Origin: Cepaea nemoralis
Taxonomy: Eukaryota > Mollusca > Gastropoda > Stylommatophora > Helicidae
Assembly (NCBI GenBank): GCA_014155875.1
Contig: JACEFZ010005090.1
Coordinates: 496,001-560,000, forward strand
Length of the DNA stretch: 64,000 nt
Direction: 5' to 3'
Shown here: positions 22,601 to 33,229 of the stretch, one piece after another
Numbering within the stretch: the stretch's first letter is position 1
Layout: each line of letters opens with the position of its first letter
Program-made: the position numbers and the translations under genes
The notes under the pieces: model-generated
The model's input: the letters and a program-made list of their open reading frames with translations, nothing else
Told to the model about the DNA's origin: nothing
The model's database searches: none

Positions 22601-24113
22601 AGGTCACTCAAGGTCTTCTTCCTGAGAGTCAATGTGGCTTCAGAAAAGAACGAGGACCTGTTGACATGATTTTCACTGCAATGCAGCTGCAAGAGAAATG
22701 TCAGGAACAGAACTGCGAAATGTTCTCCACTTTCAATGACCTTACCAAGGCTTTTGATACAGTCAGCAGAGAAGGACTTTTGAAGATTATGGCAAAATAT
22801 GGCAAAATATGGCTGTCCACAAAAGTTTGTCCAAATAGTGCGGCTATTTCATGACGGTATGCAGGCAAGTGTACAGGAAAATGGTGAACTGTCTGAGCCC
22901 TTTCCTGTCACCAATGGGGTGAAGCAAGGATGTGTCCTGGCATCAACACTGTTCAGCCTCATGTTTTCAGCTATGTTGATGAATGCCTTCGAGAATAACG
23001 ACATTGGAATAGATATAAACTTCCGCATGGATGGAAAGTTATTCAATCTCAGAAGGCTGAAAGCTAAAACAAAAATTAACAGCGGCACCGTCAGAGAGCT
23101 CCTGTTTGATGATGATTGCGCTCTATACGCCAACTCAGAGGCGGACATGCAACATAATGTTTCAGCTTTCTCACATGCCTGTGCCAACTTTGGGCTCAAT
23201 ATCAACTTGGAGAAGACTGTAGTTATGTACCAGCCATGTCATGGAAATAATCACACTGTGCCGTATATCAAAGTGAATGGTCATAGGCTAAGTGTTGTGG
23301 ACAAATTCACCTATCTTGGCAGCACTGTGTCACAAGCTGCCACAATTGATGACGAAGTGAATGCAAGAATCTCCAAGGCCAGCGCGGCCTTTGGCAGACT
23401 GTACAAGAATGTATGGGACAGAACTGGAATAAGCCTGCAAACAAAGTTGAAAGTCTACAAAGTAGTTGTATTATCTACACTGCTATATGCTTGGGAAACC
23501 TGGACTGTTTATCAGCGACACGATAGGAAATTAAACTACTTCCACACAGTCTGCCTTAGGAAGCTACTGAAGATTAAATGGCAAGACAAGATTCCAGACA
23601 CTGAAGTCCTAGAAAGAGCGTCCATTCCCAGTATCCACACTCTACTAATGAAGAATCAGATTCGCTTGGCTGGTCACTTGACTCGCATGCCAGATCACAG
23701 GCTCCCTAAACGAATGTTTTACGGCGAGTTGCGTTGTGGTAAATGCTCCCAATGCGGCGAGAGGAAACACTTTAAAGACACTGAAAATATCACTGAATGC
23801 TTTTGGAATTCATCATGACACCTGGGAGACTGCTACCAAAGACCAAAATTCGTGGCGTACATCATTACGCAAGGGTGCAGTCACGTGTGAGGCAAACAGG
23901 ACAGCAAGAGCTGTGAAGAAAAGGCTGGACAGAAAAACCACTGCAGGAAATCCTCCTCCAGAAACGTCAAGCATTATTTGTCCACATTGTCAAAGAACAT
24001 TTCGAGCCAAAATAGACTTTATCAGCCATCTTAGAACTCATTGCTCCATACTTTCAACCCCACTGGATGAAATGAATGGTCATCATCATTCTTGATGGAC
24101 AAACAACATAAAC
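22601..24113 (+). pseudogene. 5'-truncated LINE with C-terminal zinc finger
   Basis: Inserted into the 22-bp array with a 12-bp target duplication ACACTATATACA (22589-22600 and 24114-24125). It carries RT motifs: CGFRKERGPVDMIFTAMQLQ, FNDLTKAFDTVSREGL, VTNGVKQGCVLASTLFSLMF and LFDDDCALYA (YADD box altered to FDDD). Further on are KFTYLGSTVSQ and LLYAWETWTV, then a C2H2 finger CPHCQRTFRAKIDFISHLRTH near 23980-24045. A 10-base tandem duplication at about 22789-22808 shifts the frame between the fingers and palm parts, and a second shift near 23740-23780 separates the C-terminal part. The upstream endonuclease is missing, so the copy is dead. The same zinc-finger tail is found at 60060-60625. 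Confidence 0.92.
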
Positions 24114-24200
24114 ACACTATATACATCTATCAGCTACACTACATCCATCTATCAGCTACACTACATTCATCTATCTGCTACACTATATCTTTTATCACGT
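24114..24200. repeat. 22-bp minisatellite, right part
   Basis: Continuation of the array split by the LINE. Confidence 0.9.
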
Positions 24201-24272
24201 CACCTTCATGACTTGAATTTGGATGTTAAGAGTAGACAAATCAGCAGCTTTTTAGGATCAACAGCAGAAAGT

Positions 24273-24276
<4 letters not shown>

Positions 24277-24311
<35 letters not shown>

Positions 24312-24321
24312 TGTTGGTGGG

Positions 24322-24353
<32 letters not shown>

Positions 24354-24365
24354 TGTGTGTGTGTA
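24277..24365. repeat. TG microsatellite
   Basis: (TG)n with TGCG variants, 140 bp before Uncx exon 3. Confidence 0.95.
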
Positions 24366-24503
24366 ACGGGAGTTATTTGTGACTTTGTTGTCCCTTTTCT
24401 AATTCTGCTCAGCTTCTGTAAGCAAGCGTCTTCTTTCCGTTGGAAGTAATATAACATCGCACTTCCTCTTTTTGTGTGTGATGAAAGTTGCATTATTCAA
24501 CAG

Positions 24504-24764
24504 GTTTGGTTCCAGAACCGACGCGCCAAGTACAGGAAACAGGAGCACACCAAGAAGGGACCAGGTCGCCCGGCACACAACGCCCAGCTGAGATCTTGTA
24601 GTGGGGAGCCCATGTCAGTACAGGAGATCAGCGCTAAAGAGAAGGCCATGCTAGAGAGGAGGAAAAGGAAAGCCGACAAACGCCTGTTGCAATGGATGAG
24701 TGCTAGAGAGACTGGTTTGTTGACAGCGCAAGGGTCAACCACCTCCTCGTCCACAACGGTATAG
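24504..24764 (+). CDS. Uncx: Uncx homeobox protein, exon 3 (recognition helix and GPGRPAHN block)
   Basis: Acceptor CAACAG ends at 24503. The exon starts VWFQNRRAKYRK (homeodomain 47-58, Gln50), followed by KKGPGRPAHNAQ and CSGEPM, diagnostic of Unc-4/Uncx. A basic, coiled-coil-like KEKAMLERRKRKADKRLLQ comes next and TAG at 24762. The family usually has WRKKENTKKGPGRPAHN; here W is Y and KEN is QEH. The product would be 698 residues with only about 20 residues after the basic region. GT at 24759 (ACG|GTATAG) could instead be a donor to an unseen C-terminal exon. Confidence 0.95.
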   Translation, partial: VWFQNRRAKYRKQEHTKKGPGRPAHNAQLRSCSGEPMSVQEISAKEKAMLERRKRKADKRLLQWMSARETGLLTAQGSTTSSSTTV

Positions 24765-25075
24765 CTGTCATGTTGTGTCAGTGCCATTGTGGAGCAAGTC
24801 TTCTGCTGACTTATCTGTTGGAATCGGTCTTCTTAAAATGTCCTCAAATTATTCAGCCCATCAGTTAATTTTATTTTTAATGTTGATGAGAAGTTTCCCG
24901 TTACTACTTTTGATCGGTCCACTTGGTTTATTATATTGTCGTACCATTTTTCTTGTCTAGCTGTAAATGTTTGCTGTTTCTTTCGCTGCTTTTTTTTTTT
25001 CTCTCCTGCATTTCACCGGCCCTTATCTGCTTTCAAACCTCTTTATGAGCTTCTATGTATTTTGCTGATTCGATG
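24765..25075. other. Downstream of Uncx
   Basis: No AATAAA polyadenylation signal close to the stop and no further exon recognised. Confidence 0.4.
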
Positions 25076-26045
25076 CATTGTCTGATATGGAAAATTATTC
25101 CAAGACGTTAGTGACCAATAGGAAATATTAAAGAAATCAGTCAACCAAGCTGCAAAAACAACCATCCCAAAAATAAAGATAATAGGACGCAAGAAATGGA
25201 GGACGGAAGACATCTTAAAACTCGCGGAAGTAAGAAGAAATAACAAAAATAACAAAAAAATATTTGAAGAGATTCACATGAAAATTAGGAAGCTATGCAA
25301 AGAGGCAAAAGAAACATGGCTTGAGGAAAATTGCAAGGAAATTGAAAACCAACACACCATCCGGAATACCAAATTAATGCACAAAAGAATTAATGACATC
25401 ACTAACAAAAGAACACACACATCAACGGGTTGCCTAAAAACCAAAGATGGCAAAATCATAATAGAAAAAGATCAGATGTTACATGCGTGGTCAGATTATG
25501 TGAAAGATCTTTATGATGACACAAGAGAAGAACAATATGATCATCGGAATAATAATGAAGGACCATCAATTTTTAAGATCGAAGTTCAGAAAGATCTTAA
25601 CCATATGAAAACTGGCAAGACCCCGGGTACAGATAACATCACAATAGAAATGACCAATGTCTTAGAAGAATATGGAATAGACCAAGTCACCAGACTGCTG
25701 AACGCAATATACGATACTGGAGATATACCTCCTGAATTATGTAAGTCTATATTTATTGCAATCCCGAAGAAATCGGGAACATTGGAATGCGATCAACATC
25801 GAACAATTAGTATAATGAGCCACATCACGAAGATTCTGCTGATAATTATCATGCAAAGAGTCAAGAAGAAAATAAAACCCGAAATAGGAGAAGAACAATG
25901 TGGGTTTGTAGAAGCAAGGGCACAGTAAATGTTGTGTATATACTGAGAACAGTAATTGAACGTTCTATAGAAGTAAACAAATATCTATATTCAAAACAAT
26001 GTTTTCCCGTAGTGAATTTGAATAACGAAGACACAAACAATAGAT

Positions 26046-26092
26046 TGCACGATTTATTGCCTGGCATATTTCGCTGCATCTCGTCAGGTACA
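26046..26092 (-). ncRNA. Hammerhead ribozyme-like motif, copy 1
   Basis: 47 nt on the minus strand, identical to 27044-27090 and 54070-54116. Ordered core: stem I strand TGTAC, CTGACGA, an 8-nt stem-II segment, GAAA, a stem-III segment, ATC cleavage triplet, stem I partner GTGCA. Stem I forms five pairs with one G-U. Stem II has only its closing G-C pair and an A-G mismatch, so activity is unproven. Penelope-like elements are known to carry hammerheads in their terminal repeats. Confidence 0.7.
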
Positions 26093-26578
26093 TACTGCAG
26101 AAATCACACAACTTACGTGAAATTATCTAGATAAATCCTTCAAGTTGAAATATACACAATTTCGCACAGTAATGTCGATTGTCTACCACGGTAATTTTAA
26201 GCTGACTAACATGTCTTTCTGTTTACACAATTCTGGCTTGCGTTGATAGATCATAATTGCTTCTGCAAATTTTAACAAGCGAGTATTTTGTGTTCTAAAC
26301 AACACGCGAAATGCAGTGTCTCTGGACACAACATGGCGACTGGCGACAATGTGCCTGCCGATTGAAGACGCCGGGAGCTTCCGGTGTGTCGGCTCCTCGT
26401 GGCTATCATCTCCTGTGTGTTGTATCTTGTTGACCCATTGAGGTATGTGTTCTGACACCCGTTTGTTAAGCTGTCTCTCCGTTCGACCAATGTAAACGGC
26501 CTGGCATCTACATGTGAATTGGTAAATACAATTGTTTGTGGCGTACAGAGGAACAGGCTCTTTGACTGTTGGTGTAGG

Positions 26579-26597
26579 AGATGTGTATAAGAGACAG
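26579..26597 (+). other. Tn5 mosaic end (sequencing adapter artefact)
   Basis: The 19 bases AGATGTGTATAAGAGACAG equal the Tn5/Nextera mosaic end exactly. In translation they give the tell-tale DVYKRQ (plus) and CLLYTS or VSYTHL (minus) peptides. A chance exact match is negligible, so this is adapter left in the assembly and the flanking join may be chimeric. Confidence 0.95.
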
Positions 26598-27043
26598 GTT
26601 TTACATCTAATGTCTGGAGTTGCCGCACAGAATGTTCGACCTACTGCTGTAGTAAGCCGGTCTTGTAGACGTTGCATTACGTCATCCCCTCGAAAGGTTA
26701 GCTGGATGAATACCTTGAGTTTAGGGACTGTAGTTACGTCTGCTGTGGGTTTGGGCTGTTGGCAATGGCGCTTTATAAATCCTGTGGAGTACCCATTCAG
26801 GTTTAAGACATTCTTCAGAGTTTCAAATTCCTCTGTCAGTGTGTCCTGGGTGCATATCTTTCTAGCACGGTCAAACAAGGTCCGTACTAAGCCCCGTTTG
26901 TACTGGACAGGTGTGAAGCTCTGAAAATTTAGGTATTGGCCAGTCCATGTTTCTTTGCGATACACCGATCTTTGAATTGTGCCGTCTGCTCTACGTCTCA
27001 TTAGAATATCTAGGAACGGTAACGCTTCGTTGTGTTCGTGTTA

Positions 27044-27090
27044 TGTACCTGACGAGATGCAGCGAAATATGCCAGGCAATAAATCGTGCA
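27044..27090 (+). ncRNA. Hammerhead ribozyme-like motif, copy 2
   Basis: CTGACGA at 27049-27055, GAAA at 27064-27067, ATC at 27083-27085 with predicted cleavage after 27085. Stem I is 27044-27048 with 27086-27090. Opposite orientation to copy 1, at the other end of the same element. Confidence 0.7.
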
Positions 27091-28320
27091 ATCTATTGTT
27101 TGTGTCTTCGTTATTCAAAATATCTATATCTTTGCTTTATTGACTACACAAAGGCTTTCTATAAAGTGAGACATATTGACATGATAAGGATGCTTGAAAA
27201 TGTACAAATTGATGGAAAAGACCTTAGACTTGTAAAAAACATATATTTGAAACAACAAGCTGCCATCAGAATTGATAACAATGTAGGTCAATATCAGCCT
27301 ATTAAAAGAGGTGTGAGACAGGGATGTGTAATGTCTCTAGATATTTTTTCCCTGTTACAGTGAAAATATTTTCAGAAATATAGAAGATATGGAAGGAATC
27401 AACATTGGGGGACGATACATCAATAACATTAGATATGCAGATGATACAGTCTTGATTGCAGACAATGAACAGGATCTGCAAAATTTAGTAGATGCGGTTG
27501 TTGCACACAGAGAACAACTAGGGTTAGAACTGAATATTAAGAAGACACAAATTATGGTCGTCACTGGGAAGAAGGAAATACCACAATGTGACATATGAGT
27601 AAATGGGTATATTCTTAAGTAAGTGAATCGAAACAGTTATCTCGGCACAGTCATAACATCTGATTGGAGATGCCTTAAAGAGATTAGAGCAAGAATTGCC
27701 GTTGCGAAGGTAGCCTTTTGCAAGATGAAAAACATACTGACCAATAAAAAGATATCAATTGAAATGAGAAAAAGAGTGTTGAAGTGCTACAATAGAACCT
27801 ATACTTTTGTATTGATGTGAAGCGTGGAAAATAAGCAGTCAAGCTGAAAAGCAGCTGATGGCTGTGGAAATGTGGTTTCTGAGGAAAATGCAAAGAATAC
27901 CATGGACAGACAGAAAAACCAATGAACAAGTCCTTCATGAAACAAATGAAGATCGTAAACTGATTAGAGACATTAGACGTAGACAGTCACAATTTTTTGG
28001 GCATGTTATGGGAAGAAATGACTTGGAGAACTTGGTGACGACTGGCAAGATCGAAGGGAAGAGACCAAGGGGAAGACCTAGAAGTAAATACCTGGATGGC
28101 TTGGCCACGTGGCATAGTCGAGACAGGAACACGAAGCTGATCGACGACTCTGGTGGTCGAGTGAGATGGCAGAACATGACCGCCCATGCTTATCGGCATG
28201 GCACATGATGGATGGATGGATGGATGGGTGTATTTGCCATGGACCCTGACTATGGTAGCTCTGGTTTTGCCTTTGTTTAAAATTCGATTTCTTTATTGTC
28301 CTTTTCTCTTTGGTTTAGAG

Positions 28321-29254
28321 CAGGGGTGGGCAAACGTTTTGTGCATAGGGCCACATTGACAAATGTAAAGATATTGGGGGGGGGGGGGGGGAGGCGCATA
28401 TTTATTATGTCCACTTTGTTTACAGCAACCTATCACAATAAGCACGAGTAATTATGGATTATGTATAGGTTATTAAACAGTATAAATAACTAATTATTGC
28501 AATTTTATTTTACTTATACACTTATACATTATACACTTATACATTATATTTTACAATATGGACAAAAACCTTTACTAATGTGTTAACAAGATTTTAATTT
28601 TATTTTAAATTATAATAAAGTTTCTTTTAAAAATTATCTATCAATGGCTTTAATTTAGACATAAACCGACTACATTGTCACTACAATTGTTGATTTCCAA
28701 TAAGATGTATGTAACTGCTTTCAACTTTTGACAATATTCTTGAAATCTGGAGTAAGTTTACTTGTTGAAATTCGCATGAAACAAGGAGTAAACGCGAGTA
28801 AATTTCTGAAATATATCTCAGACTACTGCAAGAAATAAATTTATTTGAACATTTTAAATGTGGGAATAATTTATAACAACAAAAAAACTTTTAAATGTTA
28901 TATTTTCTTGCAAAATAAATCATTTTATTCACCGGAGACATATCTGTTTTTCATAAAATCATCCTTGTTAAATGTTTACATGTCGATAAATATTTCTCTA
29001 TATTAAAATCGGTAAATTCGCATTTTAGCATTATATTACGAAGGTGATGGCCTTTTTATAAAAATTTAAAATATTAGAAAAGTAATTTTATCAGAAATGT
29101 TAAAACATATATAAGAGTGCACGAAATTCTGCAAAAATTCAACAAAATAACTTAAAAACAAAGTAAACATTTTTATTTCTAAATCCCTTAAGGGCCGCTT
29201 GATATCAGCTGCCGGGCCGCATGCGGCCCGCGGGCTGTAGTTTGCCCACCCCTG
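28321..29254. mobile_element. hAT-type non-autonomous element 1
   Basis: 15-bp perfect terminal inverted repeats CAGGGGTGGGCAAAC...GTTTGCCCACCCCTG, flanked by the 8-bp duplication GTTTAGAG (28313-28320, 29255-29262). Interior is AT-rich with no transposase frame. Terminal sequence and 8-bp duplication are those of hAT elements. Confidence 0.95.
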
Positions 29255-29262
29255 GTTTAGAG

Positions 29263-29690
29263 GATTTCGAGCACTCACTGTGCTTTAAGTTTTCGTTCCC
29301 TTTTCTACGAATTCTATATACGATTTATTTCATATACTTTAAATCTGCTGCCAATGGTCTTTCATACTCACCAAATCTACTAACGGTTGCAGGACGTGAT
29401 ATTTATTAGAGATGGTAATCATAAATTGCTCCGGAATTTCTTGATTATTGAATTAATTTCCATGTTTGTCAAACGTTATGTATCTTGGGTTTCAACTTCA
29501 CTGTACATACAAGCAAATGGTGACCTGAATCTACATCTGTCCTTCTAAAACGCTTACGTCACGTAGACATCATCTTTTTTTATCGTTGAAACATATATGA
29601 TTAATTTGATTTTTAAAAACAATTGTGGTCTGGTGATGACCAAGTTGTTTTGTGTATTCTTTTATGTGGGAAACACTCCCCGTTCTGACA
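29263..29690. other. Unannotated intergenic interval
   Basis: Nothing recognised; AT-rich. Confidence 0.4.
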
Positions 29691-29925
29691 TACTGATTCA
29701 CTCCGCAAACATTCTGAATAATTTCCTATGTTTGATCACTACCCCAAGCCTGTGCTTTTGTATGATCTCTCCATAACCTGTGCTATATGATCCTATCTTA
29801 GCATTCAGGTCACCGATCAACATTTCGATACTGCGATTTCTTAGATTACCTGTAGTACTTTGAAGTTGTATGTAAATACCCTTGAACTGGCTCATCCTGA
29901 ACATTTGTAGTCTGTGTAAGACTGG
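29690..29925 (-). mobile_element. LINE endonuclease fragment
   Basis: Minus frame contains EMLIGDLNAKIGSYSTGYGE, the GDxNA motif of APE-type LINE endonucleases. Only about 65 residues survive. Confidence 0.75.
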
Positions 29926-29977
29926 ATTATATTAGTTTTTACTTTCTTATTTGTGGTTATAAATGTTGTTGTTAATA

Positions 29978-30397
29978 CTCTAGAACAGTGGTTCTCAAAC
30001 TGTGGGGAATTCCCCCCCCCCCCCCCGGGAGAAATTTTATAGTTTCCGGGGTGGGGGGGGGGGGGGGGAGGGGCAATTAAGATTATTTCAAGATCGCGTT
30101 AATACAAGAACCGATTATTTGATATTATTTTCCCCTCCATTCTTTACGGTTCTGTACTTATCGCCCTTCTTAAATTCGTGTTATAACGTAAGTAGACTCG
30201 CAAATCTCGTTTTATGTAGACGTCTAGACTTTTCCTAGAATGTGTTATTGAATTTAGCTTCCATGTTTACGTATACTGTTTAGGAGCGGTGGAAGTTATA
30301 GGGAGAAAATCCGAAAGGGGGGGGGGGGGTGTGTCATTCTGAACATATGGTGAAGGGGTGCATGGGCCAACAAAAGTTGAGAACCACTGCTCTAGAA
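29978..30397. mobile_element. hAT-type MITE 2
   Basis: Element 29986-30389 has ends CAGTGGTTCTCAAACT and AGTTGAGAACCACTG and is flanked by CTCTAGAA (29978-29985 and 30390-30397), an 8-bp duplication. It contains G and C homopolymer runs and no coding frame. Confidence 0.95.
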
Positions 30398-30574
30398 CTT
30401 ACTGTTGGAACAAATGTTCGTGTGTATATATATATATGGTTAAACCGTTCGCTGCATCACTGACTTTAGCTGGGTATAGAAGAGCAACTATCACATTACA
30501 CGAGAATACAATGCAGTCACAATCAAATAAAATATACGTTTTGGACCTTCCGGGAAAGTATCTTCTGCCTTCCT

Positions 30575-30576
<2 letters not shown>

Positions 30577-30641
<65 letters not shown>

Positions 30642-30680
30642 AGAGGGAGAGAGAGAGGGGGGGGGGAGAGAGGGAGAGAC
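30577..30680. repeat. GA microsatellite
   Basis: (GA)n with G runs. Confidence 0.95.
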
Positions 30681-30839
30681 AAATAAATTGTATATCACAC
30701 CGTATGGTGGCATTTGAGAAAATAAAAGTAAATGACGCAATAAGTTCCGAATGTCTGAAAAAGAATACTGAAATGTTATATAGGATCTGATAAGCTTTCT
30801 GGCAGGGAATAATGGAAGTGGATAAACACATTAGGAAGA

Positions 30840-31110
30840 GCGTGGAAATAACGGAGATAAAATTCTTGGTATAGATGTTGCGAATATCTTGGACTGCCGG
30901 AAGAACAAAAAATAATTGCCCGAAAGAGGTTAATGAACGTAGAATATTATTTACAACTAATAGAAAGAGACAAACAGTGTTGGTTGGTCATATCACGAGA
31001 AGAGGGGCATTGGATAACATCGAGACCACGGGAAAGATCAGTGGGAGAGGAAGCAGAAACAGACCTAGAGAGATGATGCTGCATAGACTGAGACGCTTAA
31101 TGTCGCTTAA
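30840..31110 (+). mobile_element. LINE C-terminal fragment
   Basis: Frame 30875 onwards: MLRISWTAGRTKNN, NRKRQTVLVGHITRRGALDN and TTGKISGRGSRNRPREMMLH, the LINE tail motif GHI.RR...TTGKI.G...R.RP. Confidence 0.75.
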
Positions 31111-31149
31111 AAGTCGACTTCATCGCACCGGGGTTTTATCCCATATGGC

Positions 31150-31330
31150 TCGGTCTCTTTCTGCAGCGCGGAAAACGTCACACAAAGCACGAACTCCGTA
31201 GCTCTAGCGACGACCCACATGAGTCTCCGAAAAAAATTTCACTCGTGAACCGAAGGACGCGGCCCGGAATCGAACCCACAAACTTCGGAGCCCGAGTCAA
31301 ACGGCTTGACCACTTCGTCACGGAGACTCC
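31150..31330 (-). mobile_element. SINE-B copy, tRNA-derived
   Basis: Minus strand opens with GTGACGAAGTGGTCAAGCCG (A box) and GTGGGTTCGATTCCGGGCC (good B box), as in Ser/Leu-type tRNAs, then a body shared with 4100-4180 (ACGGAGTTCGTGC on the element strand). Confidence 0.75.
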
Positions 31331-31425
31331 CGGATGAACTGAGATGGTGGCATTGAGGGATATCAGCAGCAGATGTAATTCACACCACCAAGTACCGAGA
31401 TCTGTCGAGACACATGAACACAGAC

Positions 31426-31553
31426 GCACACACGCGCGCGCACACACGCACGCACGCACGTACACACACGCACGCACACACACCACACAGACACACACAC
31501 GCACGCACGCATGCACACACACACACACAACCAGCTGGTATGGCACATGATGG

Positions 31554-31597
<44 letters not shown>

Positions 31598-31605
31598 GAT
31601 GATGA
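31426..31605. repeat. CA/CG and ATG microsatellites
   Basis: Alternating CA, CG and GCAC units to 31530, then (ATG)n 31551-31605. Confidence 0.93.
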
Positions 31606-31639
31606 TAGCCAGCGCTCACGGTAAAATATTATTTTTATT

Positions 31640-32150
31640 TTAAATATTGAGCACAACCCACTATTGGCAACGCTGATCGTATTCTGGTATGAACCTAAGG
31701 CCTATCCGCGTCAATATGGAGGCACTAGACTCGAGTTTCGCTCTCGTTTGAGCTCGTCAGTAGTGCATATCCTTGACCGGATCCGGAAACAAACCCCGGA
31801 TACTGGCGTGTGAAACGGATGTGTAACCACGCGGCACACGGCCAAATTATCATAACAGAATATTACGTCACCCATCGTAGGCTGTAGCTCAAGATTTGCC
31901 CGATCGCCGCGACTGTAATATTCTGTTATGATAAGTTAGCCGTGCCCAGCGTGTGCCGCGTGGTACACACCCGCTTCACACGCCAGTGATCTGGGGTTTG
32001 TTTCCGGATCCGGTCAAGGATATGCACTACTGACGAGCTCAAACGAGAGCGAAACTCGAGCCTAGTGCTTCCACATTGACGTGGATAGGCCTTAGGTTCA
32101 TACAAGAATACGATCAGCGTTGCCAGTAGTGGGTTGTGCTCAATATTTAA
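31640..32150. mobile_element. Palindromic MITE at TTAA
   Basis: Arms of roughly 225-235 bp (31640-31866 and 31917-32150) are near-complementary around a 50-bp centre. The outer ends read TTAAATATTGAGC and GCTCAATATTTAA, so TTAA bounds both sides, the target duplication used by piggyBac-type transposases. The piggyBac CCC end is not seen, so the family is uncertain. No coding frame. Confidence 0.85.
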
Positions 32151-32202
32151 ATCTCAAGTCCCGAAACAACCAAATAAATCATTTTTTTAAAATTGTAGTT
32201 CA

Positions 32203-32383
<181 letters not shown>

Positions 32384-32499
32384 ACCGGACCCTGCAACAG
32401 CTAGAAGAGGCGAGCAGGGAAGATAGATATCAGCAGGCTACAATTATATGGAGCGACTCATGTGTGGAGGTCTTCAGAAAAGGGAACAAAAACAAAAAA

Positions 32500-32740
32500 G
32501 CATGGATAACGGTAGAAGCCATTAAGAAATAGATGAAAATAAAAATGCAATAAAATGTTTAAAAAGCATATTTATTTACTAGCAAAATCAGAGTTGATGG
32601 TGTCAGAGTCCAGGGAAAACACACACAGCCTTAAGAGCGTCCGGAGGAGTGGGTATAAGACACCGCTTAGATGACCTTGCTAGAGAGGCAGAAGAAGCAG
32701 CAGCGAATCAAAACTTCAGAGGCCTTTACAGCGCTACTTG
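32500..32740 (+). mobile_element. LINE pre-RT fragment
   Basis: Reads LDDLAREAEEAAANQNFRGL followed by YSATW, the conserved LAxEAExAA...LY block that precedes the RT domain in LINEs of the zinc-finger type. Very short. Confidence 0.6.
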
Positions 32741-32941
32741 GTTATTTTTTCATTCATTAGCATGTCCTTTGCAGAACCTCGCTCACACAACAACCTTCAG
32801 GACAATTTCTCGGTCATAAGCAAGAAATGGAGTTCATCTGCCACATCCTGTAACCATCTTTTACTAGGAAACTTTTTACAACCTAGTGGACTTATAAACA
32901 TTAGTAATGGAAAGGTTCTCACCATAATTAAAGTTAGCTAA

Positions 32942-33140
32942 AGTTGCATATCCTTTACAGGACGTCGCAGTCAACCCCATCATTTTTGGGACTGTTTGTG
33001 ATTTCTTGGCAAGTTTAAATTCAATAGTTCGTCATGGCTTTCTGAACGACCGGCACTCATACCATTGTGGGAAAATACTAATGCGAGACGGTTTGCTGGT
33101 AAATGACCGGAAGCCGTGTTTCGTTCACACGAATATTGGA
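32942..33140 (-). mobile_element. SINE-A copy
   Basis: 3' block, body block and partial tRNA-like head (CGTGTTTCGTTCACACG) on the minus strand. Confidence 0.75.
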
Positions 33141-33229
33141 TTGAATTTTTCGAGGAATATCTGAATAGCCCAATCCCAAAATGAACTTCAAAATCCACAG
33201 CCTGCAGAACTGGTGCCGATGTCAACTGT

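Larger units (their letters stand above)
25991..27117 (-). mobile_element. Penelope-like element, 5' truncated, inverted terminal repeats
   Basis: A 1.13-kb insertion bounded by the 12-bp duplication AAATATCTATAT (25979-25990, 27118-27129). The minus-strand frame (about 27037 down to 26183) begins NEALPFLDILMRRR, continues through SVYRKETWTGQYLNFQSF and KRGLVRTLFDRARKIC, and ends in a GIY-YIG endonuclease: CIYQFTCRCQAVYIGRTE then RQLNKRVSEH. These are the C-terminal parts of Penelope-like proteins; the RT palm is lost. Ends are 77-nt perfect inverted repeats (26018-26094 and 27042-27118), each with a hammerhead-like motif. The ORF is interrupted near 26579 by adapter-like bases. Confidence 0.92.
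25080..28210 (+). pseudogene. LINE reverse transcriptase, split by a Penelope element
   Basis: Pre-RT and RT text runs 25140-25920 (LNHMKTGKTPGTDNITIEMT, SIFIAIPKKSGTLE, EEQCGFV). It then shifts frame and reads NVVYILRTVIERSIEVNKYL up to 25990. After the inserted element it resumes in register from 27118 (YLYLCFIDYTKAFYKVRHID, RGVRQGCVMSLDIFSL, RYADDTVLIADNEQDL with an intact YADD box). The C-terminal tail runs 27858-28208 (RRQSQFFGHVMGRND, TTGKIEGKRPRGRPRSKYLD) and ends at an ATGG repeat. At least four frame breaks; the endonuclease is missing. Dead copy. Confidence 0.9.
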
